Source: Verrucomicrobiota bacterium
Lineage (GTDB): Bacteria > Verrucomicrobiota > Verrucomicrobiia > Limisphaerales > UBA11320
DNA: 5,373 nt
Reading direction: 5' to 3'
Assembly (NCBI GenBank): GCA_016871475.1
Contig: VHDG01000317.1
Span: 1 to 5,373 of the forward strand
The notes under the pieces: model-generated
What the model was told of the DNA's origin: nothing
What the model saw: only the letters and a program-made list of their open reading frames with translations
The model's database searches: none
Translations under genes and position numbers: made by a program
Shown here: positions 1 to 5,373 of the stretch, one piece after another
How the letters are laid out: every line of letters starts with the position of its first letter
Position numbering within the stretch: position 1 is the first letter of the stretch

Positions 1-1
1 G

Positions 2-1609
2 GTGCCCAGGATGAATACCTTTTCGAAGCTCTATCTGGCGCTGATCGGGCTCTATCCCTGGAAGTACGTCCCCACCATTCCGTGCGAAGTGCTGCTGATC
101 GGAAAATGGTTTCACGTGAACTTTTGGGACATGAGCAACTGGAGCCGCGCCATGTTGGTCCCGTTGGCAATCATCAATCACTTCAAGCCCACCCGACCTT
201 GTGCGGTGACCTTGGATGAGCTCTACCCCGAAGGGTTTCACGAACGTGACCTGGCTCTTCCCAAGGACCCTCAGTGGTTCACGTGGCGAAACCTGTTCCT
301 TTCCCTCGACAAGCTCCACAAGTTCGCCGAGCTGTGGGCCCACGCGGGCATCCACCCCTTCCGACGTAGCGCCCTGAAGAAGGCAGAGGCATGGATGTTG
401 GAGAGGTTTGAAGGTTCAGATGGCCTCGCGGCGATTTTCCCTGCGATGCTGAACGCTCTGATCGCGCTGAAAGCGTTGGGCTACCCCGACGATCATCCTC
501 AGGTGATTCGGGCGGCCCACGAGCTGAAAAAGCTGGAGCATGAGACCCTCGACAGTGTGCGGATCGAACCCTGCTTTTCACCTGTCTGGGACAGCGCCAT
601 CACTCTGATTTGCCTCCATGAATCGGGGATCTCTGAAAAACATCCCGCCATGAAGCGAGCTGCCGACTGGATCATGGATCGCGAAATACGCTTTCGAGGG
701 GACTGGATTCACAAGAATCCGGCGAAAGTGGAGCCGAGCGGATGGGTATTTGAATTCAACAACAAGTGGAATCCGGACGTTGATGACACGGCGATGGTGC
801 TCCTGGCATTGCGAAGGATTCCCACGGACAACAAGGTGCGGCGTGATGAGTGTCTCCAGCGAGGTCTGCGGTGGATGCTTTCGTTTCAGTGCAAGGACGG
901 TGGTTGGGCGGCTTTCGACAAGGACTGCACGAAGGGAATCCTGGAGAAAGTGCCGTTCGCTGACCACAACGCCATGCTCGACCCCGAGTGTGCCGACATC
1001 ACAGCACGAATTCTCGAACTCCTGGGACTCGAAGGCTACTCGAAGGACAACCCTCAAATCCGCAAGGCCCTGGACTATATCCAGCGGGAGCAGGAAGCGG
1101 ATGGATCCTGGTATGGGCGATGGGGCGTGAACTACATCTACGGAACATGGCAGGCACTTCGAGGGCTCCAGGCATTGGGAATCAGCATGGATGCCCCGTG
1201 GATCCTCCGAGGACGGGACTGGCTGGAAAAGGTACAACGTCCAGATGGCGGATGGGGAGAGCGCTGCAATACCTATGATGACCCGGTCCACAAGGCAGCC
1301 GGCCCTAGCACAGCCTCGCAAACTGCCTGGGCGGTGATGGGCATTCTCGCCTGCGGAGATCCGAATCGCCCAAGCCTCAGAAAAGGAATCGAATGGCTCC
1401 TGAAGGCACAGAACCCGGATGGATCCTGGACGGAGGACGAGACCACCGGAACCGGATTTCCAAGAGTGTTCTACCTGAAGTACGACATGTATCGGAACAC
1501 ATGGCCGCTTCTAGCCCTCGCTGAGTATCAGAAAGCTTTGGGGCCGAACGCAGAAACCGCCCTGGGCTCTCTCACTCCCTCAGAGGTCATCGACACCAAA
1601 GTCGAGTGA
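2..1609 (+). CDS. shc: Squalene-hopene cyclase, 5'-truncated by the window edge
   Basis: Cyclises squalene to hopene/hopanol, the committed step of hopanoid synthesis; family members are monotopic membrane enzymes. The 535 visible residues match the family from about residue 120 onward: the opening NTFSKLYLALIGLYPW corresponds to the VFTRMWLALVGEYPW stretch of the Alicyclobacillus enzyme, so the GTG at base 2 and the ATG at base 11 are internal codons and the real start is upstream. The catalytic acid motif DVDD is at residues 259-262, preceded by the conserved GWVFEFNNKWNP. QW repeats are at 296-302 (QCKDGGW), 364-370 (QEADGSW), 412-418 (QRPDGGW) and 470-476 (QNPDGSW). The GRWGVNYIYGTW and GTGFPRVFYLKYDMYRNTWPL blocks are intact. 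An earlier QW position is degenerate (SDGLAAIFPAM, 139-149), as in many proteobacterial-type cyclases. A tail of about 25 residues follows the last conserved block. No frameshift is seen. It converges on the minus-strand genes, so it probably ends its own operon. Confidence 0.97.
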   Translation: MPRMNTFSKLYLALIGLYPWKYVPTIPCEVLLIGKWFHVNFWDMSNWSRAMLVPLAIINHFKPTRPCAVTLDELYPEGFHERDLALPKDPQWFTWRNLFLSLDKLHKFAELWAHAGIHPFRRSALKKAEAWMLERFEGSDGLAAIFPAMLNALIALKALGYPDDHPQVIRAAHELKKLEHETLDSVRIEPCFSPVWDSAITLICLHESGISEKHPAMKRAADWIMDREIRFRGDWIHKNPAKVEPSGWVFEFNNKWNPDVDDTAMVLLALRRIPTDNKVRRDECLQRGLRWMLSFQCKDGGWAAFDKDCTKGILEKVPFADHNAMLDPECADITARILELLGLEGYSKDNPQIRKALDYIQREQEADGSWYGRWGVNYIYGTWQALRGLQALGISMDAPWILRGRDWLEKVQRPDGGWGERCNTYDDPVHKAAGPSTASQTAWAVMGILACGDPNRPSLRKGIEWLLKAQNPDGSWTEDETTGTGFPRVFYLKYDMYRNTWPLLALAEYQKALGPNAETALGSLTPSEVIDTKVE

Positions 1610-1632
1610 CCGTGGCCTCCCGGCAGGCTGCG

Positions 1633-1648
1633 GAATGAGTCCTCATTC
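1633..1648. terminator. Possible bidirectional terminator hairpin between convergent genes
   Basis: The 53-base gap between the convergent stop codons contains GAATGAG at 1633-1639 and its complement CTCATTC at 1642-1648, a 7-bp inverted repeat around two bases (effectively 6 bp around a 4-base loop). An outer pair, GGCCTCC at 1614-1620 and GGAGGCC at 1672-1678, could close a larger stem, but its right arm lies inside the PA14 gene. No T-run follows on either strand, so this is not a textbook intrinsic terminator. The call rests on position and symmetry. Confidence 0.35.
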
Positions 1649-1662
1649 GTCTGTCACTCCCC

Positions 1663-3393
1663 TCAGGGTGTGGAGGCCTTCTTGGTTCCGCGGCGAATCT
1701 CGGCCAGCAGAGTAGCCGCAACCAGACAGGGTCTCCCGGAGTTCCGCAAAACTTTGATCCCCTCCGGAATCATCTCAAGTTCATCCTCCAGGAACAGAGA
1801 TCCGTTTCGGGTCCGAACTTCCCACGCAGCCGGCGTGGGAACAACATTCCGCAGCACGAGTGCAAGAACTCTCTCTCGATCCAATCGATGGTTTCCGAAG
1901 AGAACGGATCCAAGCCTGACGTAATTTGTGTCCATCCCCTGGAACTCGCCCTCCACAAAATCTCCGGTGTGCAGGTAGGCTCCAACGCGGGAAGTATCGA
2001 AGCCGGCGGCAAGCGCAGGGCTGACTTCGGAAAGATTGATACGGCTCACAAGTTCCAACGCCAGATCAGGGCCCACAACACCCTCTTGCAGGGAGATCCT
2101 CGTCTTGGTCGCAGAGCGCGGGCTTTGAGCAATGAAAGAACCGTCGTTCATCAAAATCCCTGCTGGAAGTGCACCGGGAGCGGTTGCTGTCGGCTTCTTC
2201 GAATCGCTGACTTGGGCAGGCAGGGAGAAGTCCGGTGGGCTGGCGGGTTTGAGACCTTCTGAGAACACCACCGTGCGGCCAGGCTCCTCCCCCAGAAATC
2301 GCGTCAGCACCAAGGCACGTCCCACCTCATTGTAGAACTCGATCTTCAGCGGGTGCGGCCTGCCAGAATCAATCTGGATCGGAAAACTCGCCATGGAAGC
2401 CTTCGCTTCGATGATGTCATCCCACCGGATCTGGATCATGTCCTGGTCCAGAGTGCAGCGATAACCTCCTTCCATCGCAAACTCGAACCGATATCCATCC
2501 GTCCTGGGAACCTCCAGCGTGCCCGTCCAGATGGTACTGAATCGTGTGCCCACACCGATTTCCGGGAATGGAGGTTTGAGTCCCCAGTAGATGTCCATCT
2601 GAGGATCCACCCGATAAGTGCGCAGGTTCGTGAAGTCGGGGCTGCCATAGTATGCCCCCAGCAAGCCTCTCGACACTCCGGCGAGAGCGTTGCTCGACGG
2701 AGAATGGATCAATCGGCTGCCGGGAATCAGGGATGAAGGCCGGCCCGGTGTGGTCCAAAAGGCTGAGATCTCGCCCGGCCCTTCCGTCTGAGAAAACTCG
2801 AGAAGAATTGGATATCGACGGTCAGCTCGAAGGAAGAGGTCGCCGGACGATTCGCGCAGCTCATTGGTGGCGAGGATGCTTGCCACGCAGTGGGCGTTGA
2901 CCCACAGCCGCGCCAATCCGGAACTCACCACTCGAAACTTGTGCACACCGTTGGTCACAGGCACCAACAAGCCGTCCCATCGAACCGACGCTGGAGGCGC
3001 AGAATCGCGCTTCCATGTGGTTCCGGCGGCTGGAAAGTGAAGACGCGCAGCATGGGCTGAGCTCAGTTGATTGGAAAAGCCAGGAAGAGCGAATCCGCTT
3101 GGCCGGAGGTCTCTCTGCTCGTCACCACCGAGCACCACATCAGGAAATGAGCTGCCGTGTAGGCGAAGAGACTCCAGGTCCGTCAAGGGAACATGAGCCG
3201 GCTGAGCCGAATCCGTGGACTGAACACGTAGGCCTTCAGGCCTGAACTCGACCGTACCCGCCACCTCGCCTCGACCGCGAACTACCACGACGCCTGGTTC
3301 TGCGGCCCAGCCGGACGGACTGGCAGGGATCAGGTGCAGGCTCAATGCGATCACAAAACACGAGAATGATCTGAGGGACGCGCGCAACTTCAT
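1663..3393 (-). CDS. Exported protein with two PA14-like domains and repeated short beta modules
   Basis: The function is unknown; PA14 domains are usually carbohydrate- or ligand-binding beta-barrels on secreted proteins. I place the start at the ATG ending at 3393 (576 aa), because it gives a clean Sec signal peptide (MKLRAS, a hydrophobic core FSCFVIALSLHLIPA, likely cleavage after SGWAA near residue 31) and overlaps the upstream stop as ATGA. A second in-frame ATG at 3405 adds only MALD. Residues 243-377 form a fairly typical PA14 domain: GLLGAYYG, then FSTIWTGTLEVPRTDGYRFEF, then IQIDSGRPHPLKIEFYNE. Residues about 130-228 look like a more divergent copy (VRWDGLLVPVTNGVHKFRV, then RRYPILLEFSQTEGPGEISAFW). 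Short G-rich beta units lie at about 39-78, 413-456, 472-514 and 525-568. A linker at about 383-409 is rich in Pro, Ser and Ala. No catalytic domain, transmembrane anchor or sorting signal is seen at the C-terminus. No good ribosome binding site lies at normal spacing. Confidence 0.85.
   Translation of the reverse strand: MKLRASLRSFSCFVIALSLHLIPASPSGWAAEPGVVVVRGRGEVAGTVEFRPEGLRVQSTDSAQPAHVPLTDLESLRLHGSSFPDVVLGGDEQRDLRPSGFALPGFSNQLSSAHAARLHFPAAGTTWKRDSAPPASVRWDGLLVPVTNGVHKFRVVSSGLARLWVNAHCVASILATNELRESSGDLFLRADRRYPILLEFSQTEGPGEISAFWTTPGRPSSLIPGSRLIHSPSSNALAGVSRGLLGAYYGSPDFTNLRTYRVDPQMDIYWGLKPPFPEIGVGTRFSTIWTGTLEVPRTDGYRFEFAMEGGYRCTLDQDMIQIRWDDIIEAKASMASFPIQIDSGRPHPLKIEFYNEVGRALVLTRFLGEEPGRTVVFSEGLKPASPPDFSLPAQVSDSKKPTATAPGALPAGILMNDGSFIAQSPRSATKTRISLQEGVVGPDLALELVSRINLSEVSPALAAGFDTSRVGAYLHTGDFVEGEFQGMDTNYVRLGSVLFGNHRLDRERVLALVLRNVVPTPAAWEVRTRNGSLFLEDELEMIPEGIKVLRNSGRPCLVAATLLAEIRRGTKKASTP
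3390..3393 (-). promoter_or_regulatory. ATGA stop/start overlap, likely translational coupling
   Basis: On the minus strand the four bases ATGA hold both the ATG that starts the PA14 protein and the TGA that ends the membrane protein. Such overlaps normally mean that ribosomes finishing the first gene restart on the second. Neither candidate start of the PA14 gene (3393 or 3405) has a Shine-Dalgarno sequence at usual spacing, which fits reinitiation. The overlap also decides the start call for the PA14 gene. Confidence 0.75.
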
Positions 3394-4253
3394 ATCGAGT
3401 GCCATAGCCGGATTAGGAGAACTCCTCCACCGCAAAGGCCGGATTGGCAGCCATTCCAAACCATCCAGCTCAAGAGAAGAATGAGAACCCAGGGAGTGAA
3501 GTCCGTGCGCAGTGAAACCATCTGCAGCTTGGGAAACAGAGACATCAGATTGCGGCCAGACCGTTGGAGGAAAGACACCCATGAAAGTTCACCGAGGTAG
3601 ACGTAGGAGGAGATGATGTGAAAGCCCGCCAGGAAGATGAGAACGGGGAGCCAGACCCAATACATGGAGATTCCAAACACACACCCCCGAAGGACCTTGC
3701 CACCGAAACCATCCCCGCCCGGTAGCAATCCCAGAGATGCGAGCACTCCGCCAGCCAGCATCCAAAACAAGAGTCCTGCGACGAAGGGAATGCCGCACTT
3801 GATGGCGGGATGCCGCCGTTCAAGCCAACCCAGATGCATTCGGATCCATCGAAGGCATGGGTCCGGGTCGGCAGCCGATCGATTCAGCGCGGAGAGCAGG
3901 AGGAGCAGAAAGTAGAACACCGCGGTGAAGGAGATGAAACTCAAGATCGAGAACAGCAGCATTCTGGACATGAGAAAGGGATTGAACGAGACGGAGAGAA
4001 TCCCGAGATCGAGCACCATGTTGGTTCTGAGGTTGGACCCGATGGTTGAATAGACGAAGGCTCTGACGAGGAGGAGCCCGCCCAGGAATGCCAGGCCAGG
4101 CCAGGGGACAACGCGGGAGGGCTGGGTGCTTTTGACGGTTCCTGCCAGGGAAACACCGGGAACGACCCTGGCCTTTCTGGCGACGCGGAGGAACCGCCAG
4201 TTTAGCCAGAGCAGCAGCCCGGCCAGATTCAGTATGAAATCCAGAAGGGCCAC
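3390..4253 (-). CDS. Polytopic membrane protein, possibly YggT-like
   Basis: A 287-residue, very hydrophobic inner-membrane protein of unknown function. The start is a GTG at 4253; the frame is closed by a stop about 30 bases further upstream and there is no ATG between. Likely membrane segments are at about 4-18, 53-72, 97-120, 153-176, 192-218 and 253-267. A cytoplasmic basic patch (RFLRVARKARV) follows the first segment. The C-terminal part has a segment ending SSYVYLGE, then a stretch with RNLMSLFPKLQMV, then DFTPWVLILLL. This resembles the YggT pattern of a P/L-rich loop followed by DxSP/DFxP and a hydrophobic helix, but the protein is much longer than ordinary YggT proteins (about 90-190 aa) and may hold two diverged halves. 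The YggT link is a recollection of motif shape and is weak. It lies 61 bases after sucD and overlaps the PA14 gene by 4 bases, suggesting a joint role at the envelope. Only a weak GGA precedes the start. Confidence 0.8.
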   Translation of the reverse strand: MALLDFILNLAGLLLWLNWRFLRVARKARVVPGVSLAGTVKSTQPSRVVPWPGLAFLGGLLLVRAFVYSTIGSNLRTNMVLDLGILSVSFNPFLMSRMLLFSILSFISFTAVFYFLLLLLSALNRSAADPDPCLRWIRMHLGWLERRHPAIKCGIPFVAGLLFWMLAGGVLASLGLLPGGDGFGGKVLRGCVFGISMYWVWLPVLIFLAGFHIISSYVYLGELSWVSFLQRSGRNLMSLFPKLQMVSLRTDFTPWVLILLLSWMVWNGCQSGLCGGGVLLIRLWHSI

Positions 4254-4276
4254 AGGATCCAGAGAACGGCCGTCCG

Positions 4277-4298
4277 CACGTCAAAAACTCACGACGTG
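4277..4298. repeat. Inverted repeat in the gap after sucD
   Basis: CACGTC at 4277-4282 and GACGTG at 4293-4298 are perfect 6-bp inverted arms around a 10-base loop. They lie in the 61-base gap between the sucD stop and the membrane-protein start. Read on the minus strand, the loop carries GAGTTTTT, and a competing 4-bp stem (TCAC/GTGA) stands directly before the T-run. It could be a weak, leaky terminator that lowers transcription past sucCD, an operator, or chance. The rest of the gap shows no clear promoter. Confidence 0.3.
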
Positions 4299-4314
4299 TG
4301 ACGCGCCAGTTGCA

Positions 4315-5205
4315 TCACATAAGTTTGAGCAAGGCTGAAGCCATCTCGGACGGCGTCTGTGCCACAGCAATCCGAGCTGCACGAAAAGCCTCGATCTTGG
4401 CTGCCGCCGTGCCTTTGCCTCCGCTCACAATGGCTCCCGCATGGCCCATCCTGCGTCCCGGTGGCGCCGTGGTACCGGCAATGAAGCCCGCGACGGGTTT
4501 ATTGCCATGCGCAGCGATCCATTCGGCGGCCTCCTCCTCGGCGCTCCCGCCGATCTCACCAATCATGATGATCCCGTGCGTCTCGGGGTCCGCCATGAAC
4601 ATCTTGATCACATCAAGATGGGAGGTTCCATTGACGGGGTCGCCCCCGATTCCCACGCAGGTGCTCTGCCCAACCCCGCGCGCGGTAAGTTGATAAACGG
4701 CTTCGTAGGTGAGGGTGCCACTGCGGGAAACCACGCCCACGTTGCCACGTTTGTGGATGTAGCCTGGTGCGATGCCAATGCGACATCCCCCGTGCGAGTC
4801 CTTGCCCTCTCCGGGAGTGACGATACCCGGGCAATTCGGGCCGATGAGCCGGGTTCGCTTCCCTTCCATGGCCCTGCGGACCTTGATCATGTCAACCACG
4901 GGAATTCCCTCGGTGATGCAGACAACCAGATCAAGGCCGGCTTCAACCGCTTCCAGAATGGCGTCAGCAGCGAAGGGTGGAGGGACAAATACTGCGGAGG
5001 CGGTGGCACCTGTTGCTTGGGCGGCCTGCGCCACCGTGTCAAAAATGGGGACCTTGTTTTCAAACAATTGTCCACCCTTGCCCGGTGTGACACCCGCGAC
5101 GACCTGGGTACCGTAGGCAAGGCTGAGTTGAGTATGGCGAGCACCGAATCCGCCGGTGATGCCCTGGACCAGAAGCCGGGTTTGGGGGGTAACGAGAATT
5201 GCCAT
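4315..5205 (-). CDS. sucD: Succinyl-CoA synthetase (ADP/GDP-forming), alpha subunit
   Basis: With SucC it interconverts succinyl-CoA and succinate, with substrate-level phosphorylation of ADP or GDP, in the TCA cycle; cytoplasmic. The 296 residues match the family end to end. The CoA-binding Rossmann part opens with LLVQGITGGFG (11-21) and VTPGKGG (39-45). ITEGIP is at 97-102, GPNCPG at 122-127, VSRSGTLTYEA at 159-169 and GIGGDP at 185-190. GEIGGSAEEEAAEWI is at 216-230. The phosphohistidine is His255 in RRMGHAGAI. The ATG at 5205 is chosen because MAILVTPQTR aligns with the normal N-terminus (E. coli MSILIDKNTK). Compared with the E. coli protein as I recall it (289 aa), there is an insertion of about seven residues (GKDSHGG, 134-140) between TPGE and CRIG, which accounts for the extra length. 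It lies 17 bases after sucC. That spacer has no visible Shine-Dalgarno sequence, so its translation may depend on coupling to sucC. Confidence 0.98.
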   Translation of the reverse strand: MAILVTPQTRLLVQGITGGFGARHTQLSLAYGTQVVAGVTPGKGGQLFENKVPIFDTVAQAAQATGATASAVFVPPPFAADAILEAVEAGLDLVVCITEGIPVVDMIKVRRAMEGKRTRLIGPNCPGIVTPGEGKDSHGGCRIGIAPGYIHKRGNVGVVSRSGTLTYEAVYQLTARGVGQSTCVGIGGDPVNGTSHLDVIKMFMADPETHGIIMIGEIGGSAEEEAAEWIAAHGNKPVAGFIAGTTAPPGRRMGHAGAIVSGGKGTAAAKIEAFRAARIAVAQTPSEMASALLKLM

Positions 5206-5222
5206 TGTGTATGAAGGTTAAG

Positions 5223-5373
5223 TTATCCCTGAACGAGTGCTTGCACAGCCTTCTGGGCGGCATCCGCCATGGTGTCGCCACTGATGATCGTCAGGCCGCT
5301 TCCGGCCAAGGTTGCCTTGCCCGCCTGCACATTGTTGCCTTCCAGCCGCACGACCAACGGCAGCTTGAGCCCG
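5223..5373 (-). CDS. sucC: Succinyl-CoA synthetase beta subunit, C-terminal end only
   Basis: Only the last 49 codons are in the window; the gene enters from the right edge and stops with TAA at 5225-5223. The translation includes LPLVVRLEGNNVQAGKATLA and ends SGLTIISGDTMADAAQKAVQALVQG. This matches the C-terminal ligase domain of SucC, where the family has a near-identical VVVRLEGNN motif followed by LADSGLNII and TDAAQ. The beta subunit binds the nucleotide in its ATP-grasp domain, which is outside this window, and contributes to the succinate site. Its place directly upstream of sucD is the usual bacterial order and confirms both calls. The operon promoter must lie beyond the right edge. 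Confidence 0.95.
   Translation of the reverse strand, partial: GLKLPLVVRLEGNNVQAGKATLAGSGLTIISGDTMADAAQKAVQALVQG

Noticed and set aside
2..13. GTG or ATG near the left edge as the true start of the cyclase
   Set aside because: The protein aligns with the family from about residue 120, so an intact gene must extend upstream; starting here would remove the N-terminal barrel part. A genuine truncation cannot be excluded from the window alone but nothing suggests it.
578..1321. 247-codon open frame antisense to the cyclase gene
   Set aside because: It lies wholly within the well-conserved cyclase coding region on the other strand. Its translation is rich in Arg, Pro, Ser and Val with no recognisable motif, as expected for a shadow frame in GC-rich DNA.
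3394..3582. Extended N-terminus for the PA14 protein from an ATG at 3582
   Set aside because: The extra 63 residues overlap the membrane-protein gene by about 190 bases and would bury the clear signal peptide. The ATGA overlap start is far more plausible.
4091..4105. Three tandem CCAGG units, a possible phase-variation tract
   Set aside because: There are only three copies, inside a coding stretch (the PWPGL region of the membrane protein). That is too few to suggest slippage-based switching.
3820..4284. 154-codon minus-strand frame overlapping the membrane protein
   Set aside because: It is an out-of-frame reading of the membrane-protein gene, Pro/Arg/Ser rich with no membrane segments or motifs.
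4441..5214. 257-codon open frame antisense to sucD
   Set aside because: It is almost entirely opposite sucD, which is unambiguous. The predicted protein has no family resemblance, and its length is explained by the codon bias of sucD.

Overview
The window looks like a chromosomal stretch from a moderately high-GC Gram-negative bacterium. The most likely source is a member of the Verrucomicrobiota (Pedosphaera/Limisphaera-like). The clues are a secreted PA14-domain protein with short repeated beta modules, a paired polytopic membrane protein whose N-terminus (MALLDFILNLAGLLLWLNW) resembles ones I associate with that phylum, and a hopanoid cyclase. The lineage is an inference from general family knowledge, not from a marker gene.

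Layout. Bases 1-1609 (+) hold most of a squalene-hopene cyclase gene that is cut by the left edge; roughly the first 115-120 residues lie outside. A short convergent gap (1610-1662) with a small hairpin separates it from four genes on the minus strand. Read in their own direction these are: the 3' end of sucC (5373-5223), sucD (5205-4315), a polytopic membrane protein with weak YggT-like features (4253-3390), and a signal-peptide-bearing double-PA14 protein (3393-1663). sucC and sucD are 17 bases apart. sucD and the membrane gene are 61 bases apart, with an inverted repeat in the gap. The membrane gene and the PA14 gene share an ATGA stop/start overlap.

How the genes fit together. SucC and SucD form succinyl-CoA synthetase of the TCA cycle. 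The membrane protein and the exported PA14 protein are very likely translated as a coupled pair and may act together at the cell envelope; neither has a recognisable catalytic domain. The cyclase makes hopanoids for the membrane and is transcribed towards this block, so it is probably the last gene of a separate unit.

I see no mobile element, tRNA, rRNA, CRISPR array or phage gene. The best candidate for something little described is the membrane/PA14 pair. The PA14 protein appears to carry two tandem PA14 domains, the first divergent, bracketed by up to four copies of a short beta-rich module. Nothing here amounts to a clear new system.
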